Below are positions 34,356 to 44,879 of a stretch of DNA of 64,000 nucleotides, one piece after another; the first letter of the stretch is position 1, and each line of letters begins with the position of its first letter. The stretch covers positions 107,684,278 to 107,748,277 of the forward strand of contig CM066043.1 in assembly GCA_033557465.1 (NCBI GenBank), read 5' to 3'. Origin of the DNA: Ichthyophis bannanicus (lineage: Eukaryota > Chordata > Amphibia > Gymnophiona > Ichthyophiidae). Under the pieces are notes generated by a model that ran no database searches, was not told the DNA's origin, and saw nothing but the letters and a program-made list of their open reading frames with translations. The position numbers and the translations under genes are program-made.

Positions 34356-34541
34356 TTTCCCTGTGCTGCTAGTGCCAGCCTCACAGTTCTGCCTTTTCTT
34401 TCACAGCCTGCTCCTTTGTTGCTATTCCTGCTCTTGAGATCTGAACCATAGCCATATTTCAGCTTTTGTGAATCCTGATCTTACCTGCACAGCCACTCTG
34501 TTGTCTGCTATCACGTTTCCAGTGGGTCTGTTTAGGCCCAC

Positions 34542-35090
34542 ATGGGAAAAGTGAAAAAAACTAAAAAAACTAAAATAAAGCAAGAAAAAGAGGCTGCTTT
34601 CCCCTTTTCTCTGTCTGCCGCTGCTGCCTGTATCACTCTGTTGGGGCTATTCTCATGCCACACTTTGCCCCAATGCTACTGTTTGGGTGCTTCATGCCAC
34701 TCATCTCGCTATGTGGATCCGAGACCTGTGTGCTTTGGCTTTCTCTGGGACACTCCTCATTTTCCTCCTGCTTTGCAACATTGTGAGTGCTTTTGGCTTG
34801 TCATTATGCGACTTTCACCCTCTTTTAATGCCAATGCTGATTTTCCATCACCCTTCTTGCTGCATGGCTGTGTGAACAGTGTGCTTTGGCTTTTTCTGGG
34901 CCACTTCTTATCTTCCTCCTGCTTTGCACCTCTGTGGGTTCCTTTGGCTTGCCGTTGTACACCTCTTTGGGTGTCTGCCACCTGCTTTGGCATGCAATTC
35001 CTAACAACCCAAGTTCAGACGAATCTGAGCCCAGCACAGCGGGGGAACACTACCAGCCTACCACTGTCAACGAGCCTTGAGCTCTCTCTT
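34542..35090 (+). repeat. Tandem duplication of a 151-bp unit within a chance ORF
   Basis: 'gtgctttggctt' starts at 34,730 and again at 34,881, and both are followed by 'ttcctcctgctttgcac' and 'ccttttggcttg'-like text. A third partial unit may start near 34,600. An open frame crosses the repeats (34,542-35,204), but its product is low-complexity and repeats with the DNA, so I do not call a gene. Confidence 0.6.
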
Positions 35091-35169
35091 CAATGTTCTA
35101 TTCAAATTTCCATCATTTTACTTGTTTGGAGGTTAATGAAGGGGAGCTCAGTTACTGCTATAGTCTTGA

Positions 35170-35570
35170 GCGTACAATGGTACTTCTTCCATCAAGAGGG
35201 ATGAGCATGGGGCACTGACAAAGGGTGAGGACACCTGCTTAGCCAGCCTGATAGCCAAATTAGCCCTAGCTATCATGACATGACAGATGGCCCTCATATC
35301 CATTACCCTCCATTACTGTACTTGTTAACTAAGAAACTGTACTTTTTGAGTAATCAACTAAGAAACCCTTAGCTTTTTCTGAATGATTGGAGTGCACTCC
35401 ATGAATGTTTTTTTTTCACTCCAGTACCTCTTCTTTTGGGAGGGATGAATATGGCGTGGTGAGGGAGGAAGGGCACACCTACCTAGCTGAATCAACCATA
35501 GCTATCATGGGGTGACAGATTGCCCTGACATTTACCATTCTATCATGAGCAGCATGTGGGATATGTGGAG
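35170..35570 (+). repeat. Decayed direct repeats about 245 bp apart
   Basis: 35,175-35,310 and 35,423-35,550 share 'gagggatgaatatgg', 'cacacctacctagc' and 'tagctatcatg..gtgacagat.gccctga' with substitutions. 'taactaagaaactgtac' and 'tcaactaagaaaccctt' (35,325-35,360) suggest further small repeats. No coding signal. Confidence 0.5.
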
Positions 35571-36039
35571 GGATGTGGGGTCATGTGTGAGACTCAGTTT
35601 GGGGTCTCTTTTACATAAATAAGTCAATAAGGGCTGTAAAGTGAGGTCATGTGTGAGAAACACAGTCACTCAATGGTAGAGCCAGTCCTGCATTCTCCAT
35701 TACTGTACTTGACAATGTTCATTATAGGGTTTTCCAGTTTATCTTGCTACCATGTTAGATTTCCTTAGCTCTTAAGGGCTATTGCTGCAGTGCTGCAGCC
35801 ATACTTCCATTTCTTTTGAGGCCTATACCACAATACATTCTCTTATTCTTATTTAATTCCCTCAGCATGTCATCTAAGCAGTTGAGGAATTTTTCTTCCA
35901 CCCTGGAGGGATCTTTCTCTGTACTTAAAGTTCCTATGCTGGGAGCAAAGTACTCAGAACCAGGATTCTAACTTGCAGGAACACAGCTTAGTTGTACACA
36001 TCCCGCTCCTGCAGCCTGGGCTCATGCCTCCTCTTCTGC

Positions 36040-36420
36040 TGTTGTGTTGGTTGTCCTCTGGTGTTTTATGGCCCTGCAGCCAATCTTGCTACTGTGCTGG
36101 TCTTCCTGGTATAATTTAAGGCCTTGCAGTCAATCTGGGTGCTGTCCTCTTGGCATGTTTTAGGGTCTTAGCAATTGAGGTGCCATGCTGGTCCTCTTGG
36201 CATAATTTAGGGCCTTGCAGCTGATCTGGTTGTTGTACTGTACTGTGCTGGCCCCTTGGAATGTATTAATGCACTGTAGCCAATTTGGGTGTTGTGCGGT
36301 TCTCCTAGCATAATTCAAGGCCTTGCAGCTGATCTGGGTGCTGTGCTGGTCCCCTTGACATGTTTTTAGGGCCTTACAGGTGATCAAAGTACTATGCTGA
36401 TCTCCTTGACATTTTACTGT
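36040..36420 (+). repeat. Minisatellite, unit of about 60-66 bp
   Basis: At least six units around 'gtgctggtcctcttggcataatttagggccttgcag'. Short frames over it translate to repeats of 'SCKALNYA' on the minus strand, which is the array, not a gene. 36,421-37,460 has no feature I can support. Confidence 0.8.
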
Positions 36421-37465
36421 ACTTCTCTCAAAGTGCCTTGGTGTGCTTCCACCAATTGTGTTGTTACTTTGCCTTCTTCCACTATCTTGAGGTGTTCATT
36501 GCGCTCTTTGTATGCTTTGTCCTTCTGATGGTGGTTTCTGGTACTCATCCTGCCCGGCTCACCACATCATGTGACCTTGTTGCACTATTAAATAGCTTCC
36601 CTCATAAACTTTAATGGGGACAAATGGGGTGAGGCGAGCACATAACTGGTTCAGCTCCTATCTGAACCGGTATATTCTGATGGTCAAAATAAAGCACGAA
36701 AATCTTTGGCGTGCACATGCCTAATGTGTTCCTTCAGATGCTACTTTTATTTTCAGCAATATACTCTCTTCATATTGAACTACAAATCCCATCACTCTCC
36801 AGGTACGTGTGGTTCTCCTCAGCTTTTGGTCGGCATGCACAAGGGAAATCCGTCGAATGGCTGGTAACCTCATGAGATCAGTTTGCTTTATTGTGCCTCC
36901 TAGAAATGGCACTTCAGTGCTCGGAGCACTAACACCTGAGGTGTCCCTGACACAGTAATTTCTATGCTGGGGTGGTTGAAATCCAGGTGGGTGCTCCTGG
37001 ATCCAGCCACTTCCTAATAATAGTGATCAGTAGACTCTAGCGCTTGATGCTGTAGCATGCATTATTTCTCAGTATGCCTTCTGTTCGTTTTTCTTTAATT
37101 TTTTCCATCTTGTTAAAATAATTTTTATTGCTGGTGGATGCTAAAATGTGCTGTTTTTCTCTTATGGGATTATTCCTTTGTATAAAGTCATATTATAGCT
37201 GTTATTGTGTTAGATTCTCCTTGCTCCAGTTAATGCTGGCTAATGTAGTCAGGCAGCAATCTTCTGGCTTGCCTACAGGTACTGAGCCCCCTAGAACACA
37301 ACGATATAGTTGTGTTGGTTTCTGGCTTCTTGTTGCAGCCTAGTTTTTGTTTTTATCTGTGCACGCATTCAGAATGGCTCTTCATGAGCGATTGGGTTTA
37401 AATTTTCTTCAAATTATGCTGGCGTTATTTCATTGTTTGGCAGAAGCATCCCAAGGTTAACTATA

Positions 37466-40400
37466 GGGTATGTTTACTAAACTGTGGTAACATAGCAGCA
37501 GCTATGTTAACGCATGCTATGTAATGTTAACATGTGCTATGTAACGTTAACGCGTGTTAACGTTACCTAACAAGCGTTAGCGTTCCCGGCCACGGTAAAC
37601 ACCGCAGAGGGTGGAGAGAGGGCGGAGAGAAGGGGGTCAATGGGGGGTGGGGGGGAGTGGGCGGGGAGATGCTCCTTTTACACTAACGCGGGGAACTGAA
37701 GGGCTGAAAAGTACCGCGAATGAAAACCTGGTGTTAGATGCACACCATTTCAGTGTCAGCAATGTACAGCATAGGCAGGGAGCCCAAGAAACGTGATAGT
37801 AGTGCTCCATTTGCAGCAACAGCATAGTGCCCAAGTATGAAAGGCCACTATGGCGATGGTTCAAATGGGGCATAGGGGGCTGCAGAGGGGACATGTAGCA
37901 GGGGCAGCTGGGGTACAGGGTGGACTAGGCAGGTGCCTAGGTGGCACATAGGAACAAAGAAACCGGAAATCAGCAAGACAGCAGCTAACAAAGGCCAAAC
38001 ACAATCCACCTACATCTACCTGGTCCACCCGAGCTAACAGTTGCCAGGGCACTGGCCAGACATCCTCCCAGCCAACCCTCCCCAAGCGGAAGGGACATAC
38101 TATTGGTAGGCGGTGATGGGGGGGATGTGAGGATGCTCATGTATGCCCCCGCCCCAGACCCCGCTCCCTAGGCGACCACCTACCCACACAGTGGATGGCC
38201 TGGGACTGCACACTACCAGCACCGACAGCATATGGTCATGTCAGCATGGCAGGGGTGTGTGTGCCCGTGCTGGAGGGAGCAGTGGCACCTGCCTGCAGTG
38301 GACCTAGGCCATGCCCTGTACCAGTACGTGGTGTGCAGTGCAATATAATAGGTCTGGCTGAGGAAAAGTACAGGTAGCTCCAGGGACTACCCTGCATCTG
38401 TGAAAACAGTGTGGTGCAGTACACCCAGCCAGTGTGTCCAGAAGCAGAGGGTCACAGGTTCAAGTCCCAGCTGTGGTTCCTGCAGAGCATGTCCCTATAT
38501 TTTACCCTACAATGCAGATACAACAGCAACATGTGCAAAGGCCAAAGCAGCGGCGAACAGGGGTACAAACACCCACTCACACAGGCTCCACAATCCAAAG
38601 ATGCATGGAGAGTCAGGCTGTTGGCTCCAGCATTGAGCTGCAGTTATCACCAGAGCACTACTACTACCTCCTGCACAGTTTAGCAATGTTGGCACTGTGA
38701 TCAGGACCAGTGTGGCGGGCAGGGTTGCCAACCACCCCTATCTTTGCACAATGCTGCAAAAGGAGTGTGTGTGTGTGTGTGTGTATGTGTATGTCTATCC
38801 ATTGTTCTGTGGCTGCCCACCCCTCACTGGGCTCCAAATGTCCCACTGTTACCGTTAGCCTGAATATGTGCATAATGAGGAGCAAGGTATTGTGGGGATG
38901 GCCCAGACAGGGCAGATTGGCCAGGATGCATTTTCACAGGGTGTGGGTCAATGGCTGGGACACTGTAGTGCCCGACAACCTGCATGGACATGGTGGCCAC
39001 AGCATGGCATGCTGGGAGGGCACTCACTCTGACCGAGCAGTGACCATGGCATATCTAGGTTCCCACATAGTGCTCTACACTATCTGCCTCCAGTGATACT
39101 TTTGTGTTCCCAGTGCTGGGGCCCCAATCACTGAGATGCCTGCTTGGTACACATAGTTCTTCTGTGAGCATGCACTATGGACTGGCTAGTGGACTGTTTA
39201 TGGTTGGAACACCTATAAGGTGCAGTCTGACTGTGCTGTCTGCTGGTGACTGGCAGACAGTGGTGTGAGGCAGTTGGGGTCTTCCAGACCTAACCCCAGC
39301 ATTGCTGCTGGTCTGCCCCAGTCACAGGTATGGCTCTGGCCCACTAAACCTGGAGAGCTGTCTTATACCAGTAGAATGGAGGTTGCTTCACCGGGGCTGG
39401 GGCACCTGTCCCTTACCTACAAAATGGGTGATGTGGGCCCTTTGGGGTATGTAGTGTATACCACTGTGACCTATAAAGGCACTGCTACACAAACTTCATG
39501 CAAGTCAAGAAACCTATCTGCCCTGAATAACAGGTGCCCATGTCAGCCAGACTCTAACATGGGGTACACACTAATCTGGGTGGTGTCTGGTCCCAGAGGG
39601 CCACATGTGACTGCAGGATACAGATGGACACCAAATTACCTTCGGCTGCACTGAAAGGAACACCTGCCACACACTGGTAGTGATGGGGATATACAGCAGG
39701 ACCTATCTCTAGCATCACATGTACTGCGGACCTAGTGCTGGGCACCCATCCTATCCCTCAGGGTGAACACAGAACCTGCACAATGACATGGTCTGTAGCT
39801 ACTCTGTGCCAGTATCATGCACTGTCAGTTCGTCTTTCCAAGCTGAGGTACTGGAGAGGTGCAGACCCCATTTGGTGATCAGCTGTAGACTGCTATCCAG
39901 CATGTGCATTGCATCATGGGCACTGGTGGGGTTGCCCTATCCTGGCACTCAGAGCAGTTTGTGCGGTGACCTGCAGTCCTTCTGTACCCAGCCATTGCTG
40001 TGACATACACCACGGAGGTATAGCCTACTGGTTAATACCATGGCATTCTCGGCAGTCAGTGTTCATGGGTTCAATTTCTCATTGTTCCCTCCTCTCATGC
40101 CTGTCCTACTCAAATAATGTGCATGCCTGTAACAGTCATATTTTTGCAGATCTGTGCTGCCAGCCCATAATACCCTCGCCACAATTGCCAACATTCCCTC
40201 GGTCCGTCTATCTGCGTCTGTCAGCTGTGTAGAGTCCTGTCTGCCTGTTCAGGCTGCCACCCCATGTCCTGCACTACTACCCTTTCCTGCATTGCGCCTC
40301 TTCATGCTTGCCTCGCCTGTGCCTGATCTGCATGGCACCACCACTCCTCTGTCCACCCATCATTGTAACTATTCTGCCACCTCTGCCTCCACTGGGGGAC

Positions 40401-41022
40401 ATGTATTCCCATCGTCTGCCACCAACTGTCTTTTCAGTACTTTACATTGCCAACACCCTGTGCTGTGGTACAGTTGCCCCCACCATGTTTGTCATCAGTA
40501 CTGGCAGCCACATGGGATGCCCGCAGATATGGCAGGTCCAGCAGCTCCCAGCTCTCCCTCCTTCATTCACCTGTTCATTGCCTTTCCTGAGTGCTCTATC
40601 TAGTGTTAGAACTACATCTGTCTCTGTTCCTCACAGGTCATGCATGTCATCCTGAGGCACCTTGCAGCCCTTAGGGCACACTAACCTAGGGCACCGTAAC
40701 CTTGTTAGGCCACCTTAACCTATGGTTCCATAGCCCAGGATGCCTTCTATGGTGCCTTGTCCAGGGGTACCTAATACGGCGCTTAGACTAAGGAGCCCTA
40801 TAGGGCGCCTTATGAGGCACCTTACAAGGTGCCTTGTAATGCTCCTTGTAATGTGCCTTATAAGACACCTTGTAACGCGTGTTAGTCTAAGGCGCCTTGT
40901 AACGTGCGTTAGCTGATACGGCTTGCTGTAACGATGCACCAACCACGCTTTTATATGGGCATGTGTACCTTTACCCCGGAACCTAATGCGAGTGACATTA
41001 CCGCAGTTTAGTAAACATACCC
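37466..41022. mobile_element. 3.56-kb inverted-repeat element without recognisable transposase
   Basis: Terminal inverted repeats start GGGTATGTTTACTAAACTG at 37,466 and, on the other strand, at 41,022; 24 of the first 25 bases match. Both ends are flanked by CTATA (37,461-37,465; 41,023-41,027), a 5-bp target duplication or a coincident shorter one. Subterminal DNA is palindromic on both sides: 'gttaacgcgtgttaacgttac' type units at 37,505-37,580, and 'aaggcaccttacaaggtgcc' type units at 40,640-40,920. The interior is GT/CA-rich with only short frames, none carrying a DDE, hAT or Harbinger motif that I recognise. A (GT)n tract lies at 38,766-38,788. Most likely a non-autonomous or badly decayed DNA transposon. 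Confidence 0.7.
38405..38475 (+). other. tRNA-like (SINE-head-like) segment inside the element
   Basis: 'gtggtgcagtacaccca' followed about 25 bases later by 'cacaggttcaagtccc' looks like A and B boxes. A second such pair lies at 40,020-40,080 ('tagcctactggttaat', 'catgggttcaatttc'). No full cloverleaf can be drawn, so these are not called as tRNA genes. Confidence 0.35.
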
Positions 41023-41089
41023 CTATAAGCTGATGTTTGTAAAACTGTCTGACATCCACTTGTCTTGCAAGAGATCTATTCAGGATTTG

Positions 41090-42275
41090 CATGCACAATA
41101 CATGGAAAATTGTCTCTCTTAATATGAAGGAACTCAATAGCCCTATCAAGAAAAAGAAAGCAATGATTTATCTTAGGGAAAAACCATCCAAATAATATTC
41201 TCCTTCAGGAGACCCACCTCTCCTATAAAAAGATCCTCAAGCTAACCTGTATGGGGTATGAGGTTTGAGCTTTCCCCTCTGCTTTGGGGAATTAAAATGT
41301 GGTGGCCATTTTGGTCTGTCATACTTTCCTAATTACAGCTCTCTTGCGACAGGCTGATCAGAGGATAGATGGGCTGTGTTCCAATTTAAATTAAATTCTC
41401 GCAAGAATGCTTTGTGTACTCTCTATGCTCCCAACTCAGATTCCACAGAGGTTTTTAAACAGGCAGATCAGATGTTAATGGGCTATGGGGACTCATCAAT
41501 TATTCTAGATTGGGATTTAAATATAGTGCAGGACATAATTCTGAACCATCAGTCCAGATTCAAAGCTAGAATTTCTGGGGCTAGAATTCTCCTCCTTACA
41601 TGTATAGTGCAGCTTGGTCTGTCACATCCTTGGTATCTACACCAGCCTACCAGTAGAGTTTAATTTTACTTGCACCTCATCAGTCCCATTCTAGGACTGC
41701 TGATTTTCTGATTTAGAAACAGCTTGTACCATTGGTGGCCACCACTGAGATTAATAGTTTGACTTTGAGACCATCCGGCCATCAGTATAGTGATTCATTT
41801 TCCAGAAGTTAATGCCAGATCTTCTACATGGAAATTTAATTCCAGACTGCTTGAGAATCAACAGTTTAATGAACATATTGTACAGACTTGTTGCAATTAT
41901 TTTAAGGAAAATGACCCATCTGCTACTCCTATTTATGTCTGATAGGATGCTTTCAAAAGTAACCAGCAGAAGGGAGATTATAGCATATTCTATAAAATTG
42001 AAGAGGGAAAGGAGCAAAGTGTTGTCGGAGGTTGAATCGCAAATTAAAGTTGTGGAGCAGCAGTATATTGGTGGGCAAGAGGACACCTTTTTGTTGCCAC
42101 TTCATTAACTAAACAATCAATTTGATGCTATTTTGAGCCAACAGGTGAGGGTGGCTATTGCCTCTCAGACAGCTAGATACCATAAGTAGTCCAGTAAGTC
42201 AGACCATCTCCTGGCTCAATACCTAATGGCCAAGAAAAATAGAGAATGAATTTCTCTAATTAGTCATAAAAATGG
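41090..42275 (+). mobile_element. L1/Tx1-clade LINE endonuclease and linker
   Basis: Plus-strand translation begins 'WKIVSLNMKELNSPIKKKKA' (41,103-41,162), the classic start of L1-clade endonuclease; a decayed 'LQETHL' position follows at 41,207. Frame 41,376-41,663 has 'RKNALCTLYAPNSDSTEVF' and 'IILDWDLNIVQD' (in place of GGDFN). A degraded SDH block is near 41,765, then linker 'KFNSRLLENQQFNEHI' (41,833-41,880) and 'SIKLKRERSKVLSEVESQI' (41,990-42,050). The element resumes after an insertion at about 44,313 and again at 44,610-44,700. Stops and frameshifts present. Confidence 0.75.
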
Positions 42276-42279
42276 CACC

Positions 42280-44312
42280 TGTTTTCAGGGGTGGCCCAGG
42301 GGTGGTGCAGGGCCATGTGCAGAGATTCATTGCGGGGCCTCATATGCATATCCACTGGACCTGCATAAATTTAATTTATTTTATCTTAAAATGTATTTGT
42401 TGCCCATCTAAAATTTTAGGTGGCTTTCAAAGGAGCCCTTCACAAGCCTCTCTTTTGTTCTGGCAGTGACTTAGGGCCATGCTCACTAAATATTAATGTG
42501 TGTTAAGTGCCACTGCACCAATAGAAATAAATGGGTGTCCTGCACTTAGTGTACATTAACATTTGTGAATGCACATTAACTTTTAAACATGCCTCTTAAT
42601 GAATGTCTGAATACCATTTGCATGGGCATTGAGGATAAAGAAAGATTACCAGATTTCTACATTACTATATTCCAGTGCCAATTACCAGGAAGTACTATAT
42701 AAACCCTGCTCATTTAGAACTTATAGCAAACCCACTGTATCATAACAGCACTACCAGGACTCACAAAGCACCAAACCCTACCTATCAAAAGGCAACACTA
42801 CAAATATTAAACCAATACATCTCAGAGAATACCAGTACATCTGCTACTGGGGAAAGAGAACAAGTGGGACGGTCTCATAGAAACTACATGAACAGAATAC
42901 TGCAGCTCAGTTATACATGTAAAACATAGACTGTCAGCAAACATAGAACAAGGGATCACGGTTTAGAAATAGGAAGAGAATAATTAAACTGGGAAGCCCA
43001 AAAACCAAACTTGGAATGTACAACACTGGAAAAACAAAACTATAAATTAATTTCCTCTTGTACTAAACAAAACGCAAAGACGTTAGCGATGCACGTTTCC
43101 CAGAGCTGACATATTCCAATTAATAAATTCTAAATAAAATAATATTTTTTCTTTTTGTTGTTTGGGCATTTTATTTTTCCATTGCAACTGCTCCAGTCAC
43201 TTTCTTCTGTTTTCTTTGTCTTCTGCTAACTCTCCATTGTCTGCTGTCCATTTGTCCTTTCTTCTCTCTTCTAACTTTTTCCATTCTCTCTCTACATCTG
43301 CTTTAACATACTGATCTTTTCTCTTTTTCTCTTTCCTCCATTTCTTTCTTTATTTTTTTTTCATCCACTCAAATTTCACCCCTCCATCCTCAATCCCCAC
43401 TTACTCTCCCAATACCTGGCCAATCTTAGATTTTTCTTCCCTCCCACACAAAATATCTTTTCTACTCTCCATCCTTACTCCCCCAGTCCCATCCCCTTCT
43501 AGTCCTTCCCCAACATCAGCTCCCTTCTGGTTCCAGCCTCACCCAGCATATGCTCCTTTCTAGTCCCATTCTCCCATCCCCCTGCATCAGCCCATTGCCA
43601 GTCCAAGCTCTCCCAGCACCTTTCAGTCCTATCCTAGCCTCCCCATCAGCCAATTTCCAATCCTAGCCCCAATCAGTCATTTCCAGGCCGATGCTAGCCC
43701 CTCCATTAGCCCATTTGTGATCCTATCCTAGCCCCCTCATCATCCCATTTCCAGTCCAAGCCCTTCCAGCTCCTTTCAGTCCCATCCTAGCCCCCCCATC
43801 ATCCCATTTCAAGTCCTAGCCCCCCACTCAGCCCATTTCCAATCCTATCCTAGCCCCAGATCAGCCCATTTCCAGTCCTAGCCCGCCCGCGAAGAGCCCC
43901 ATGCCTGTCTGCCAAGAGCCCCATGCCTGTCTGCCCCGGCTCACCTCCGTACAGCCGCCGGAGTGAAGAGTGGCATTTTCCTTCAGTCCAGAAGCTGTGT
44001 TATCGTGTAGCCCGCTAGCATGCTGAGTACCGGGAAACAGGAAATGCCCTTTAACCTCCAGTGCACCAGTGGGCTACACGAGAACACAGCTGTCAGAGTG
44101 AAGGAAAACGCCGCTCTTCACTTTGGTGGCTGTGCAGGGGTGAGCTGAGGACTCAGACCTCCCCGTCTCCCTCTGAAGCTGGCCCGAACAGCTGGACCTG
44201 CCGGGCACCAAACAGCATGTGCAGGATGACGTTGGCACGAGGTCCCGTGAAGTACAGGACCCTGTGTGAACAATATTCCCACACAATGGATGGGCTGGCC
44301 CTGCTTGTTTTT
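42280..44312 (-). mobile_element. Unnamed palindrome-minisatellite repeat, copy B, inside L1
   Basis: Reverse complement of copy A: 'gtgtgaacaatattcccacacaatggatgg' (44,260-44,290), palindrome (43,934-44,150), C/T-rich minisatellite (43,500-43,880), 'cctcccacacaaaatatc' (43,441-43,458), and 'taccagatttctacattactat' (42,647-42,668). It also contains about 0.6 kb (42,790-43,380) missing from copy A. It separates two parts of the L1 at 41,090-44,700, so it inserted after that L1. Exact ends and target duplication are not resolved; 42,280-42,620 may belong to a further fragment. Confidence 0.6.
43934..44150. repeat. Long imperfect palindrome in copy B
   Basis: Arms 'ggctcacctccgtacagcc' (43,938) and 'ggctgtgcaggggtgagct' (44,128-44,146), with inner arms around 'gaagagtggcattttccttca' and 'gtgaaggaaaacgccgctcttc'. 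The same hairpin family as copy A but with many independent substitutions, so pairing rather than exact sequence seems conserved. Confidence 0.75.
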
Positions 44313-44373
44313 ATAGGAGATTGTTGAGCTGTTCAGCAATTTTATGATTATTATATACAGATATACTCCTTAG

Positions 44374-44598
44374 TGGATGGGAGGAGTAGCCTAGTGGTTA
44401 GAACACTGGCTTGGTAACCAAGCAACCAGGGTTCAATTCCCACTAGCACTCCTTGTGGCCTTGGGCAAGTCACTTAACCCTCCATTGCCTCAGAAGAAAG
44501 GCCTGGCAATCTACTTCCGGTGACACTGCCAAGAAAACCCAGGAGAGCTTCTGGGTCACCAGGAGTCAGGACTGACTCAAAGGCACACATTGCATTGC
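44374..44598 (+). mobile_element. tRNA-derived SINE with 11-bp target duplication
   Basis: Flanked by perfect ATACTCCTTAG (44,363-44,373 and 44,599-44,609). The head has A box 'tagcctagtggttaga' and B box 'agggttcaattcccac' about 35 bases later. The body has 'ccttgtggccttgggcaagtcacttaaccctcc', and the end is 'cacattgcattgc'. The pol III boxes are well kept, so this looks like one of the younger insertions. It sits in the L1 remnant, 60 bases after the end of copy B. Confidence 0.88.
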
Positions 44599-44609
44599 AT
44601 ACTCCTTAG

Positions 44610-44705
44610 TAGCTTTCCCATCAGAGGACTTCCTAAATGGATTTTTGAATAAGTTGGATCATCCTTCTCTTTCCAATGCCCAGCAAGAGATAATAGAGAG
44701 TGAAA
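44610..44705 (+). mobile_element. L1/Tx1 linker, continuation
   Basis: Removing the SINE, plus-strand text reads 'VELFSNF' (44,323-44,345), then 'AFPSEDFLNGFLNKLDHPSL' and 'NAQQEIIESEIT' (44,612-44,708), the linker just before L1 RT. 44,706-44,880 has no motif I recognise. Confidence 0.6.
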
Positions 44706-44879
44706 TTACCTGAACACAGCACTATGTTTTGGACTATGTAATATTAAACATTACATATCCTACCTCGGGAGTTTATTTACTTAACTCCAATTTGAAGCAA
44801 TTTCCATTCTTATTTACCGCTGTTTCTACATATCACTCTATCAGTGTCCACAGCGCCTTCCTGCCCTTAAAAAGCCAAA

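Noticed and set aside
34542..35204. A 220-codon plus-strand ORF
   Set aside because: It spans a 151-bp tandem duplication and translates to low-complexity hydrophobic/Cys text that repeats with the DNA; no family motif.
40154..40655. Two plus-strand ORFs of 115-149 codons in the inverted-repeat element
   Set aside because: Ser/Pro/His-rich text from CA/CT-rich DNA; I looked for DDE, hAT C-terminal and Harbinger patterns and saw none.
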